Shown here piece by piece: positions 10,355 through 22,569 of a stretch of 64,000 nt of DNA. The stretch is from Coprinellus micaceus (taxonomy: Eukaryota > Basidiomycota > Agaricomycetes > Agaricales > Psathyrellaceae). The notes beneath the pieces are model-generated. The model ran no database searches. It was given only the letters and a program-made list of their open reading frames with translations, and was not told where the DNA came from. The stretch is from the NCBI GenBank assembly GCA_951394405.1, contig OX596334.1, forward strand, positions 4,154,001-4,218,000, given 5' to 3'. Numbering within the stretch: position 1 is the stretch's first letter; every line of letters begins with the position of its first letter. Made by a program: the position numbers and the translations under genes.

Positions 10355-13300
10355 ATGAGTGACGCCAGGGATCGAACGGCGGTGCCAGCACAGGATGTCG
10401 AGGGGCATGCCACCCCGAGTCAGACAGGCATCGGGAGGGGAAATGTTACCTGTGCGTTGAACACGGCACCGTTTGCCCTGACTCTGACTTGTACTCACCC
10501 TTCGAACGTTTCCTACAGGTAACTACTACGGTCCTGTCAATGTGGTCGGACAAGTCACGAACGCGAACTTTGGAACAAACCACGGTCAGCCCCAGATTCT
10601 GATGTCTGATGAGCAATCGAACTTATCCCTTTCCGCTGCTCCCCTCCCTTTCTGGTTAACACAGGCACAATCAGCCATGATATCCATTACAACTCCCCAC
10701 CAGCTCATCAGGATGCAGGACACGCGATGTCCCGTTCTTTCCGTCAACCGGGCCTGATGCACGGAAGCGGCAAGTCTATCCATCTGCGTACAATGATTCT
10801 CGTTGACTGACTGTGAATGGTCACGGTCAGATCTCGTCACTCTCCTGAACCCTATCCTCGACGCTTCGCACACACGGAATATGAAAGTTTCTCCTCCCAA
10901 CTCGGCTTGCTTTCCCGGGACGAGACTCAAGGTGACCAAGAAGATTCGCTCGTGGATGGACAGCAGCCTCTTCTTCGCTAACCCTCATATTATGTGGGTT
11001 TACGGGTATGCAGGGTGTGGCAAGTCGGCGATCGCGCAAGAGATCGCCAGGCATTTCTCTGGAGAGAATCGACTGGCGGCGTCATTTTTCTTCTTTCGTG
11101 GCGCAGGTGATAGGAGTAGGATCATGAGGTTCGCCACCACCGTGGCTAGTCAGGTCGCCGCCGCCATTCCTGCAACAGCACCAATCATTGAGACAGCGGT
11201 GAAGACGAACCCTGCCTTACTCACGACGACAAGCACCTCATTGAGTGACCAGTTCGAACACCTCATCTACCGCCCGATCAACACCGTCAAGTGGGACAAA
11301 CTGGCCGCCTCCTTTCGTCACGGCCCTTTCCTGATTGTCCTTGACGGTGCTGACGAATGCGAGGACCGCGACGAGGTCGGGGCGTTCATCGATCGTATGA
11401 TCGAATTCTTCGACAGACAGCCGAGAACTCCTTTGCGCATCCTCATCACCAGCAGAGTAGAGAACCACATCCATCAGCGTCTTCACTCCTCAAAGCAAGT
11501 TCGCCTCCTGGACCTCGTTCGCCACACATCAAATAAGGATATAATGTCCGCATTGGAAGTCGCAATCGCAAAGGAGAAATGTGGTCGCCTCCTCGCTTTT
11601 GACAAATCTTGGCCGTCACCCCAGGACAAGGCCAAGCTTGTCGAGCACATTGGAGGGTCGTACATCTTTATGACAACCATTCTCAAATCCCTTTTCGACA
11701 CAACTAGTGCCGGCGGTCTAACTCCAATGGAACGCCTCCCCATTGTCCTCAGCATGAGTCCTGACTTCGACGAACTGTATAAGGCGATCTTGAATCCTTG
11801 GCAGCATCTTCCTCATTTCCTCGACATCGTCAGTATCATTGCCCTGGCACCTAAACCCCTCTCTATTGCTGAGATTGCAAACATATTCGACCTTGGAACC
11901 GTCGCCATCCTCAATGTTCTCGTCAACCTCCATGCAATTGTACAGATCCCAGGAGACGACCGCACTCCTGTCACTCTGTGGCACACCTCTCTTCGCGATT
12001 TCCTCTGCTCTGAGGTTCGTGCAGGTCCGTGTTTCGCAAGTAGTAGACGCCTTGCACACAGATGTGTTTCACCAAGGGTTGGCACACCCGTGCAAATCGA
12101 GGACCCTCCGGCTCTCGATCATGCAAAGCGCTTTTCTCACAAGTACTGGGCAGGGTACCTGGAGTCGATCGAGGGTAGTCCGGGCGCATTCGAACAAGAG
12201 CTGAATATCATCCTGTCGCATTTGCGAAAAACGTTTTCTGATGAAACCGTGTCTGTCTTCCACATATGTGTCATCGGCAAAATCTTTGAACACGCCAATA
12301 GTGTTTCACCCCATTTTGTCGGTGGGAGATCCTCAGGTGAGGATGACTGTCCTCGATATGATTCCGTTGCGCTCATCTTCGGAGTTAATCTAGCTGATAC
12401 ATTGCCGCTGCTTGAAATGGGAGCGCAGGCCAAAACTTGGGATAATCTCTCTATCTTCGTGAACGAGAGCGCCCCCGCATATTGGCGATTCTTAGGTTAG
12501 CTCGCTCTGCCCTCTTTCCAAGTCTCAAGAAGAGACACAATCATTCATGGTTTCCTTAGGTACCTCTTGTGCTGCATTGAATGCAGCTTGCACAAGTGGT
12601 CCGCCGGGTTTGGTTAAATTCCTTCTTGAGCGGGGAGCAGACGCCAATTGCCGAGGTGAGATTCAGTTTCACCAGAATTAAACATATTTGCCGGACTCCA
12701 AAGGTTGATGACGGATGGCGTAGATAAATCGGAGAGGACACCACTTCGCACAGCGTGTGAGAAGGGGCAAGCATTGTGTGTGGCGGTCCTCCTCGATTAT
12801 GGTGCACGGACAACGGAAGGTATTGACTTGTTACTGGGGGATGTCATATACCCCTTGTGAATTTTTGATTCTGAATGCTTAAACCATCTAGATGACTTGG
12901 GGACCCTCAATTCATTAGCAAGGGAGCTTCATTCCCATATTGGGGATGCTGGGGACACTGCAAACCTGGATGGCGCGGTTCGTTTGAGGAGGGAGGCGCT
13001 AAAGTATTGCCCACATGGACACCCAGGCCACGCCGACGCTCTCAGGGAACTCGCCGTCTCCCTCCACCTGCGCTCCGAACATGCCGGGTCGATTCCGGAC
13101 GTCGACGAGGCGGTTCGTCTGAATCGAGAGGTGCTCGAGCATCGCCCGCAGGGACACCCAGGCCACGCCGACGCTCTCAGGGAACTCGCCGTCTCCCTCC
13201 GCCTGCGCTCCGAACATGCCGGGTCGATTCCGGACGTCGACGAGGCGGTTCGTCTGAATCGAGAGGTGCTCGAGCATCGCCCGCAGGGACATCCAGACCA

Positions 13301-14378
13301 CGCCGACGCCCTCAGGGACCTCGCCGTCTCCCTCCACCTGCGCTGCAACAAGGCAGGATCGATTGCCGACATCGACGAGGCGATTCGCCTGAAGCGGGAG
13401 GTGCTCGAGCATCGCCCGCAGGGACATCCAGACCATGCCGACGCTCTCAGGAACCTCGCCGTCTCCCTCCACCTGCGCTGCAACAAGGCAGGGTCAATTC
13501 CCGACATCGATGAGGTGATTCGTCTGAGGCGAGGGGTGCTCAAGCATCGCCCACAGGGACATCCAGACCACGCCGACGCTCTCAGGGAACTCGCCATCTC
13601 CCTCCACCTGCGCTCTAAGAAAACAGACTCGATTCCCGACATCGACGAGGCGATCCGTCTGAAGCGGGAGGTGCTCGAGCATCGCCCGCAGGGACATCCA
13701 GACCACGCCGAAGCTCTCAGGGGCCTCGCCGTCTCCCTCCACCTGCGCTCTAAGAAAACAGACTCGATTCCCGACATCGACGAGGCGATCCGTCTGAAGC
13801 GGGAGGTGCTCGAGCATCGCCCACAGGGACATCCAGACCATGCCGACGCTCTCAAGGAGCTCGCCGTCTCCCTCCACCTGCGCTGCAACAAGGCAGGGTC
13901 AATTCCCGACATCGACGAGGTGATTCCCCTGTACAGGGTGGTGCTCCAGCATCGCCCACAGGGACATCCAGACCATGCCGACACTCTCAGGAACCTCGCC
14001 AACTCCCTCTACCTGCGCTCCCAAAAGGCAGGGTCGATTCCCGACATCGACGAGGCGATTCCCCTGTACAGGGTGGTGCTCGAGCATCGCCCACAGGGAC
14101 ATCCAGACCATGCCGTGGCTCTCAGGGAACTCGCTGGCTCCCTCTGGCTTCGCTTTCTCAAGGCTGGGTCTGTTGATGATCTCATTGAAACGATCCGTCT
14201 GGATAGAGAGGTCCTTGAACTTCACCCACCTGGCCACAAAGAACGTGCCGAGTCTCTCCAGGATCTCGCCAAGTCCCTCCGTTCTCTCTTCAAGAAAACA
14301 GGTGACCCTTCTCACAGTGAAGAGGCAGACCATCTGCAGCGGCAGGCACAGGAACTGCTCTCAGAGTCCCCCAACTGA
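10355..14378 (+). CDS. NLR-A: NACHT-ankyrin-TPR receptor (NACHT type 1, TPR type a)
   Basis: Proposed exons: 10355-10427, 10519-10584, 10665-10787, 10831-12495, 12560-12655, 12724-12819, 12892-14378. All junctions are phase 1, giving about 1,201 residues. Exon 2 encodes a Gly/Asn-rich peptide (NYYGPVNVVGQVTNANFGTN). NACHT: Walker A GYAGCGKS at about residues 146-153, Walker B LIVLDGADE at 255-263, sensor RILITSR near 290. A winged-helix-like region follows (PLSIAEIANIF, LWHTSLRDFL). Two short exons each encode one ankyrin repeat (FLLERGADAN, VLLDYGART). The last exon encodes ten TPRs of 45 residues, eight almost identical. Fungal NLRs of this type are cytosolic ATP-switched receptors linked to non-self recognition and cell death; ligand unknown. 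Oddity: the intron-1 donor is GC (10428-10429) where NLR-C has GT, so splicing there is doubtful, and translation might start within exon 4. NLR-C is the closest relative. Confidence 0.85.
13017..14096 (+). repeat. Eight tandem 135-bp TPR-coding units in NLR-A
   Basis: Units start at 13017, 13152, 13287, 13422, 13557, 13692, 13827 and 13962, each 45 codons, with core HPDHADALRELAVSLHLR and IPDIDEAIRLKREVLEHR. A ninth, diverged unit begins at 14097. The period is exact with no indels. Differences cluster at a few residues: R/S/C-x-K/N-K/H-A/T in the inter-helix turn and L-K/Y/N-R-E/V in the second helix. Two units of the same type lie in NLR-D (57107-57376). Such uniformity points to recent unit duplication or gene conversion. 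Confidence 0.95.
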
Positions 14379-16840
14379 ACGGGAAAGATCTCCCCAATCT
14401 ACCTGCTCGGGAAGTCTTGCCGTCTCATGCTGTCCTCATTCGAAGCGGTCACACTCTCGTCACTCCTGGCTTTGCCAGGCCTCGCGGGACAAGGATCGTG
14501 CACCGTCTCCGGATCCATGATACGCCCCAACCTCCATGGCAAGTCGACGGGACAGTCCTCTTCACCCTCTTCTTTCACTTTATGACCTAGCCCCGCGGCC
14601 TCCCCCACGGACTGTGTTTCCTTGTATATCTTTCATTTACTGCTGTGATCATGACCGACCTTCTTCTTCTTTGACACTGGCCATATTTCCTTTCACGTAT
14701 GCTTTCGCCATATCTCATTTCGAGTTCTACCATTTATTCCGTGTCGCTTCCTTCTGACCTCAACCTGGTCCTCATCTCTGCGTTCCTTCCGGTTCTCCAA
14801 TCTTTTCAAGTCATATAGTTTGAGGGCTCCTGTCATTCAAGAACATTACCAGATACCGGATTCAAACTCTCTTCTTTCTCTCCAAAACATATCCGTCGTC
14901 GTCGTTCCTCCTAGATATATCCCACCCTTGTACTTAACTACCTATGCACGAACTAGCTCGTCCCAGCCAACCCGGCGTACGCGCTCTGGATAGATCCTAT
15001 ATGAGGGCCCGCCCCTAAATTGAGCTTGGTAGCGTCACGCACCGTCCCTTCGCTGAAAAACGCATTGAACTTCTGCCCCCGGTCAGCGTCTCCTCGGGTG
15101 CCCACTCACCCAAACCTTCCTCTCTCTCCTCCCCCATCATGGTAATATGCACGACGATCGAAGGTACTACATCCAAGGAGTATGGTACCGCGCCCCATGC
15201 TAACGTTAGGCTTCGACCCTTGGGCGTTTGGACACAGCAGCTGGTGAGGGGGATGGTGGTGCGAGGACGACGATCTTGGATGGGACGCTCCAGGCAAGGC
15301 GGGGTGTGGTGGCAGGGGCGTTCGAACTCGTCATGGAGTAGAGGAGAACGAACGTGGCGACCATGGTTGGGAGGAAACGTCGGCCGAAGGAGATCCGGTA
15401 TGCTGAACTAGTGAAGTGCTTGCCCGGCGAAGCGATGGCGACACGGCGAGGTCGAAAAAATCGCGAGCTTGGTTGAGATGTTGTCAATGCCGTTGGTGTG
15501 GAATGGTGCTTGGAGAGGGTGAGTGGGTTTCCCACTAGACTCAGGACGAACTGGGGTCGCAGTGGGATCTAGAGAAGATGGGGCTTGTAGTCGCTATCTT
15601 GGTCTGCTCCATATCCGTCGCTACTCATCCCTCTCGCACCTCGGCTCGCCTTCTGTGCGTAAGCTTCCGACAATCGAAGATGATTCCGTTGGTTGCTTTT
15701 TTGAGGCACCGGCAAGGGTGCGTGTTTCACCCTGGTGTTGCTCAGGCGAAGGGGCTTGGGGCGCCGAAAGGATACGGAGGCGAGTGCGCACTCTACGAAA
15801 TGGCGAGAGTGGGAAGTGAAAGGGCGGCGTGCGTTCTGGACATCTGGATGGCTGGTGAAATCTGCACTTAGGCGGGTAGATAGCTGCCTGTGAAACAGTC
15901 TCGCACGGTCCCAAGATCAGTTGAGCTCGCGACTAAGAAATCGAGAAGCTTACCCCAAGGTCGCAAGCACGATCGACTTCCTCCATCCCTCTAGCAACGG
16001 GAAAGCGCTACCTTCGGTTCTCCCTCTTGTCCCGATTGGTGGCTATTCGGCTGGGGGGCCTGGGGGGAGGTGGAAATTGAGCCGATGTTTCGAAGAATAG
16101 GAAGGTGCGGAAGATAGAACAAGAGAGGGCAAGATAACGCACCATCCCCGCCATTGACGATCTGGACGAGACGCGGGGCTAGAAGCCACGGAGGGCAATC
16201 AAAACTGAAGAGGCCATCGAGAGCTGATCCAGCTATGTAGCGCGTTCCCTCATACCAGCTTTCTACTGAGCCCGTCAAACCAGCGTGAGCGAGCGCTTCA
16301 GGGAGACAATGGTTGGAGGAGGAAAGGTGCACCCTCAGCCATCAACATACAGTGGCTGAATGATCGGAAGCGCCCATAACCCCAGCAGCCCCTTCGGCAA
16401 TCTCCCCATTCGCTTATCTTCAGTTACGCGTAGCGCCCTAAGATACTGGTGTGTCGCATCATCTGCGATCTAACCTTTCCTCTGCCTCAGTCATAACAAT
16501 GTGTCGTCCTGAAGTCAATAGGCGCTCGTACTTCCAATGTAACGTCAATACAGCCTCGCTTTCCTTCAGTATCACTATCGCTCCCGCCTGCACCTCAGGC
16601 TTTGAGCCAACCCTGGCTTCCCTCGGGCTGGGAACCAGCCTCACAGCTGCCCCATAAAACACTGCCCAACATCCTGGCAACCTCATCGTGCTTCCCTTAT
16701 CGTTCTCTCCTGGCGAACCCCGCACGGCGTAGTTTAACCTTCCAACAAAGGAAATGACGCGCTTTCGTGCTGTGTGGGTTGGCTCGCTCATTTGAGTGGT
16801 ACTCGATGTAGACCCCGATCACAGGGAGTCAGCCCCCGGA
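14379..16840. other. Downstream of NLR-A and unassigned sequence
   Basis: There is no eL37 copy here, unlike downstream of the other TPR type b tails. 14379-15090 is T/C-rich 3' sequence with no conserved frame. A minus-strand frame of 109 residues (15206-15535) is Pro/Ser-rich with no detectable counterpart elsewhere in the window. I see no supportable gene, RNA or element in 15540-16840. Confidence 0.4.
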
Positions 16841-16950
16841 AACATGTGCGAAGTCTGGAGAATCGGGTCCAGGCACGGGCGCTTATTTCGTTTTGAGATC
16901 ATCTTGCCGGATTTGTCAGAACGCGCGGGCTGCGTCTAATAGTGAACTCA
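16841..16950 (+). other. Orphan fragment of NLR-A/C upstream sequence
   Basis: The stretch GGCACGGGCGCTTAT (16874-16888) and its surroundings match the upstream regions of NLR-A (10160-10220) and NLR-C (40520-40590). No NACHT coding follows. It looks like the left border of a former fifth NLR whose body has been lost or replaced. Confidence 0.5.
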
Positions 16951-17012
16951 CGTGGACCTCGTTTCGACCTTATGGCGGCCTTCGTTGTCCCCCCGATGTT
17001 CCATTGCCTACG

Positions 17013-17024
17013 TTAGGGTTAGGG
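17013..17024 (+). repeat. Two interstitial telomere-type hexamers
   Basis: TTAGGGTTAGGG, the canonical fungal telomere unit twice, just downstream of the orphan NLR fragment. Two units can arise by chance or during break repair; no longer tract is present. Confidence 0.5.
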
Positions 17025-18290
17025 TGCGTATTATTCCCGTTGTGCGTTTTACATGTCTACGCATCAACATTCGCCTTCCATCGGCTTTACCGTAGCGTAG
17101 TAGTCTCATTCTGCACCCGCCTCCTAGACATGGTACCGTTCTGCCTTCGTGATTCCCCATCCGACATGCGTCCATCGTGTGTACGGACGCCTTCTCCCTT
17201 CACAGTGCTCAGGCTGCCTCACCGCCATCGACATCCCCCTCCAATGGCGCCCCATTCTTCTCCACTATCTTCCCAACTCGCTCGTCTCCCAGGGTGTACA
17301 CATCGTCCTTGTCGGCGACGGTGGATGGCCCGCCGATTCTCACTGCAAGCAGGATGGGCTGCATCGCCATCCTAGCCGCAAGAAACGGTGTAGTAGAGCC
17401 AGGCGTCCACCTCCTTCCCGATGAGCGTAGGCCCCACAGAGCCGGTGCCGGCAAATTCGTAGGCCATCGATTGTGGTGGACGGTTCCATCGAGCCTCCAA
17501 GCAAGATAAAGCGGTCGAGCGGGGTGGCTGTCTGGTGACCATTGTCGTTCCTTCGTCGTCCCTACTAGATAGCGGCCCTGCCGTCCTGAATCGTTCCCAG
17601 CTGGCCAGGTCGCCTGGATGAATGGAGGACGAGAACCAAATTCTTTCTCGTGCGGTGGCGATATGAAGACACAGTGGGGGACCCTTTAGCTGATTTCCTC
17701 AGAGAGGTCCGACGGGAGGACGAAGTGGGGAGGAAGGTCTGGGGGAAGGTGGGGGCGAGGTCACCAAACTGTTCGGGGTTTATGCTCGGCGTTCTAGACG
17801 GAAAACGATACGTGTAAACGCGGAAGTTGAGAGTGGTGAAGATTCAATTCACGTCCATGGGGCAGAAGGAGACGCTGGCCGGGCGAGGAAGGTTGTGCTG
17901 GGGAGTCGAACGGTTAACTTGTTGGCAGACCAGCGTTGGAGGTGGTTGCTCGACGGGTGGTGAGGGGAGGGCTCGGGGGTTGGTCATCGCCGTGATCCTG
18001 TCTTCATCCTTTTACAGCCCGCTCCCTTCTCGTCGACAAAGTACCGAGGCTGGCCTTGGCGTGGTCGTTGTTGCGTTCTGAGGGTGAATCAAACGAGAGT
18101 CTATCTTGAGAGTCGGTCAGTTAGCTGGTTTCTGGTGGGAGTAAATGAGGAGAGGTTAATACACGCACCATTGTAGATCCCAACTCCGTAGCCATTCGTC
18201 GATGATAAAGGCGTCGCGGGTTCCCTCCATGTTCTCTTTCCAGGTCATGGATTGTGGGTGAACGAGGAGTGTGTTCTAGTATGGGTCTCA
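17025..18290. other. Unassigned, partly related to 25.7-26.2 kb
   Basis: A plus-strand frame near 17190-17400 (IDIPLQWRPILLHYLP, HIVLVGDGGW) resembles in composition the minus-strand frame at 37.3-37.5 kb but is not convincingly the same. The stretch 17730-18060 is recognisably related to 25880-26170 (GGCGAGGTSACSAAACTG...GGAGTTATGCT). No gene structure can be closed on either strand. Confidence 0.3.
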
Positions 18291-18828
18291 TTTCTGGAGG
18301 TAATCCGAGCCCCCATGCGTTCTGCGCACACAGCTGAGATGGCAGCGTCCAATACCCGACACTATAGCCTCTTCCGTATGCGCGAGGTGATTGAGATAGG
18401 CGGTCTTCTCCCCATAAGGGCTTCCGAACGGGCTAGAAGCCAGGGCCTCAGGAGGTGGTGGGTGTCGTCGGGGGGCAGAGGGGGTAGCGTGAAGATGCGA
18501 CTGGAATGCAGAAGGGGTGTGATGCAGATGAGAACTAGAGGTGAGGAGCGCCGCAGGGTCTTGAACTCGTCGATGGAAGATATCCGGGCGAGTAGGCCAT
18601 CGGGCGTGCTCTAATTTCGAGGTTGGCTCGCAAGGAAGGGAGAAGGGCGGATCGAGGCTTCGTTGAGATTCGGCAAAATCTAGGCCCCAGTCAACCTACG
18701 AAGGGCAAAAGTGAGCATAAACCAACTCACCTGGAAGCTCTCCTCAAGTACACCCTCCACGGTTCGACCGAGGTTGTTCATGTCAGCACGTCGAGCCTGC
18801 GGCAGAAGTTGGCGTTCGAGGGGTTTGC
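18291..18828 (-). CDS. Putative exons of an unidentified minus-strand gene
   Basis: One exon-like frame runs from 18828 to 18731 (motif ADMNNLGRTVEGVLEESFQ) and ends at a perfect GTGAGT donor. Downstream the minus strand is open for about 130 codons (18685 to 18297, motifs VDWGLDFAESQRSLD and EEAIVSGIGRC) with no methionine, as expected for an internal or last exon. The intron between them would be only 35-53 bp and the phases do not all agree, so the junction is unresolved. No domain recognised. It may be a decayed gene. Confidence 0.3.
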
Positions 18829-19221
18829 CTGTCGTCCGGGTTCACAGCGACCAACAAGTACGCGGTTGTTCGGTCGTAGTGACGAACGGCTCTACTCCCG
18901 GCGCGTGAAAGAACCGACGACTGAGCGAAGGCTACCGCCCAGTAGTGGATGGGACGAACATCTGGTCGTCGAGAGTCAAAGCCAAGAATGGGCGCCTACC
19001 AGTTGTGGGAGCCTCGGCTGGCATCGGCATCTCCCAAAATGGGAGAGCCCCTGTCAGCTTTCGCTTCAACCGCCATGAACATGGCACAACGCAAGCGACT
19101 CAAGCCCTGGATAAGTCTACCACCACTGGTCCCTCATCCGCTAAATGCCCTATCGGCATATTTGGCTGGCGTTTGAGGGTGGGAGGAAGGACTCGGGTCT
19201 GTTGGGGTCAGGGTGAGATGA
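18829..19221. other. Short spacer before family alpha copy 2
   Basis: Nothing supportable. Frames are short in all phases, and no repeat shared with other parts of the window was noticed. Confidence 0.3.
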
Positions 19222-21316
19222 ATGTTCTGCCGCCTCACGGCTACAAGCCGTAGTCTCTCCCTCGCTCCCAACTTATGCAGCCCTTTTAGCAGAATGTCTG
19301 CATCGAGGGTTTTTCAATGGTTCCCTTGCCTTGGAGAGGAAAGCCGACTCGCAGGGCCGTGGGTTAAGCCCCTCCTCCAACCCCCGTTGCTGCGTCCTCG
19401 GCATTTACTTCCACTGCCCCTCCCCTCCCTTCCCTCTTGCCTGCCGTTGGGAGCACTTTCGACTCTCCGACAACCGCTCCACCGACTCAATACTCTCCAC
19501 CGTTCTCTTCACCTTTTCGTCGTGCCCGCTCCGATGACGGTTTACCGTCTCAATCCTTCGCACCACGGATTACACGAAACCTCTGCCGACATCTGGATCC
19601 AAGAATCGACACGCCACCGACGTCTTCAGTGTTCACTGCACATTCAAGCCCTCATTCCGCAGTACGAAAATGTGTAGGGAAGAAGCAAAACGTCCTTGTA
19701 TGGCTATCGCTTCGAGCATGCAGTATGATCCTCCCATCCTCTCAAATCGTCCTTCGATCTCAACTGAGTGATTCGCAGTAGATTCGGATGCTTGCTCGTC
19801 ACCTCACCTGAACCAAGCTCTACCCCCAGCAAGTTCACTTCCACTGCTTCGTGTAAACGACCGAACGAACACCGGAAAGGCAGGGATAGGAACGAGGCCA
19901 CGCCGGCCAACCTTCTGCCGAGCAACCTCTCCCAACTTCTCGCCCTCGCAATGCAGTCACCACTCGGTTATCCACACACTTTCGTCTCCTTTCGCCTAGT
20001 CACCCTAACCTGTTCAAGAACAAGAACACTCGAGCGCTACGATTCGCTCGAAATGGCGTTACTGTCCCCTCCTGGTCTGCAACATCCCGGTTCTTTCACC
20101 ATCCCCGATGTTTCGCCCTCACACATCTCGAGTTCGAACATCGTCCTTATCTCCTCTCCGTTCCCCAGACCGGGGTGTACAACGCCAGTGGTCGCCTCAA
20201 TCCCATGCATTCCGTTCAAGATGGGTGCAACAAATCCCCCAGACTTCGGGTCCACTGAAGGGGGAGAGGTCTCCGCCTCCTCACTTCACATCCTCCATCC
20301 GAGCTCAGATCCCCAAGCCGCATGATCCTAACCGGAGGGTTGTTCGAACAAGCCGGCAACACCTCAGGCGTGGTTAAGCTGAGGGAGGGTGGCTTGGTAC
20401 TGGCTTCGTATCCATCACAGCGGAGGTGACGATCGAGGAGGAACCCGAGGCTCCCATGTCCTCCAAGCTCAGCTCGATAGTGGCGGCTGATGGAGGGGAA
20501 CGAGAAGGGAAGGATAGGATAACCCACGGCCAGAGTGTTGCTCACACAGGCTAAACGGCGCCGTCCCCGCCCTGTATCCCAACACCCCTTCGAGGGCCAA
20601 CACACCCGAGGGTATCTCACGGACACGGGCGTCTCAACGCTTTGATAGGCATGCCCACGAAACGACGGTCGATTGTACAAAGTACCGTGTGATGGGCGTC
20701 TACGCTTCAACCCAGTGCGTTTGGTCCCTGTCATGCAAAAGGAACAGATGAGTCGAGGAGATGGACGCATTCAGGATGTGACAGGGGGAGGGGGATCTTT
20801 AAAGGACCCCTGGAGCTAGGAGAAGCTGGATGGACTGGCGGGGGCAGCGAGATAGGGAGGGAAGGGGAGAAGAGAAACGGAGGTCGAGGGGATTGGACAG
20901 AGTATAGGAGAGTTTCACACAATGAGGGAGCTGGGGGATGTGGTAATTTGCGGGGTGTGGTACGAGAGGAGGGTAGCGGAGGGCTTTGCCATGATGCACG
21001 ACACAGAAGGATGGCGGGGGGAAGGGGTGGTCAGGGAATGGAGAGAGTCGGAGTCGGATGCGTCCAAGATGCGTCTCAAAGCCAGCACCGGGATAGAGGG
21101 GAGGAGGAACGGGGGGCTCGATTGAGGACGAGGAAGGGAGAGACAAGCTTCGACACTCGAGACTCAGGTTTTCGTCGTCTTCGAGAAGCACAGAGTGGTC
21201 GCGGTCAAGGGCAAAAATGGATTTCACGTCCATGTGGAACTGGGTGGCTGGACGGCGGGTCGGCCATCGTTCGTCGGTGGTCGATCATCGGCGATCGGAT
21301 TTGGAAATGCCCCTGA
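19222..21316 (+). pseudogene. Unknown gene family alpha, copy 2 (most diverged)
   Basis: Homology to 2360-4436 is clear at both ends. At the start, ACAAGCCGTAGTCTCTC...ATGCAGCCC... is followed by a GAGAGGAAAGCCGACTCGCAG stretch. At the end, the frame VAVKGKNGFHVHVELGGWTA runs into GNAPEF at 21303-21316. The middle, about 19.7-20.9 kb, has little in common with the other copies, so it has either been replaced or decayed further. No TPR tail relic follows, unlike copies 1 and 3. Confidence 0.45.
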
Positions 21317-22569
21317 ATTCCGAGTCCATGCTCGGCGCGTCTTCAACGAATGCTCGTTCTTATTCACTGTGTCCGATGATCACCTTAGAAGACCTACCAA
21401 TGGAAGCGAGGAAGACATGCGTCTGCGTAAAGATACTGCAGGCATGGTTGCCTGGGGATGGAGAGGATCCATCACCCAAGCAGACGACGAGACGCTCGCC
21501 CAAGGTGAGTTTCCCTTCCTCGCTCTCTATCCCGTCCATTCTTTCTCACCGAGCTGCGTTGCTTAGGGACCGCAAAGTCGCTCGGGGAAAGGTATCTGAG
21601 TCAGCTTGCTAATCCGGCTCACAACGGAGAGTAAAGCTCGAGAACAGGCGATGCACGGGGGTTTGCGATGAAGCATATTCCTCTGCAGCAGTCTTCAGTC
21701 ACCAGCGCCCTCCAGCCGCCATCGTTGTCGCCCTTGACACTCCGTTAATTTATTTATGCTCGCAAGCGCTTGTGAGAAGGAGTCCTCACCCAAAGAAGCA
21801 CTCCCCGGCCCTCGAATCTGGTAGTGAGTTCAAACGAACACACTGTTGCCTCGTTCGGCGTGAGTTTTCCACCTTTGACTTTGTGACCCCTTCTTTCTTT
21901 GCGCCCGCCTGGCTTACTTCCCCCCGCCCCTTCTATTAGGTTACCCTACGCCATTCTCATTATATCTGCTATGCGTTTCCTTGAATGAAATTCACTGACC
22001 GTATCGCACAGCATCGTACATGTCCATTAGATAACTTCCTTTACGAATCTACCCTACTTGCGAAGTCACAAATGGAGAGGAGATCTACTCGAATATATCG
22101 ATTTCCAGCCCATCCAAACGATGAAACCATGCTTCAAGGTGAGAGTAAACGGGAACGACGCTCACAGGGAGCGAAGCGGCCTAGATATTCTGCGCCATCC
22201 AAATCCTTCTCAACTATCCGCGCCAACCGTCCTCTCCCTCTTCCGAATCCCGGGCAAGAGATTGGACGGATGGGGTGACACTTTAAGCTACGTACACGGT
22301 AGATGGGTCAGTTCGGGACAACGGGCAAGTGAGGAGACCACGTACTGTTGGGTTCGACCACGAAGGAGGAAGGTTGGGTTGCAGTTCTTCTAGCTCCCAT
22401 GGCGTGCTTGGATGAGGGTGGCTTTGGGGAGGCTGTTCCAAGTATCCGAGATCGTGGAACGCATAACGGTCGTAGGTATGTCTTCATGTCCCTGCTAAGC
22501 CATACACGGCTAGTGAAAGTCGTGGGAAGCGCCATTGAGGCGGTAATACGGGTAGGAGGTGGCGAATGG
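21317..22569. other. Unassigned spacer
   Basis: No recognisable gene, repeat or RNA. Splice-like signals occur (for example AAGGTGAGTTT near 21503), but no frame is supported by a second copy. Confidence 0.3.

Noticed and set aside
12929..14002. 357-codon minus-strand open frame opposite the NLR-A TPR array, and similar long antisense frames
   Set aside because: It is the mirror of eight near-identical in-frame repeats; any frame free of stops in one unit stays open through all of them. The plus strand carries the TPR motif and the splice-linked frame.
13017..14096. Regular repeats considered as a CRISPR array
   Set aside because: The units are contiguous, protein-coding, 135 bp long and without spacers, in a eukaryotic genome.
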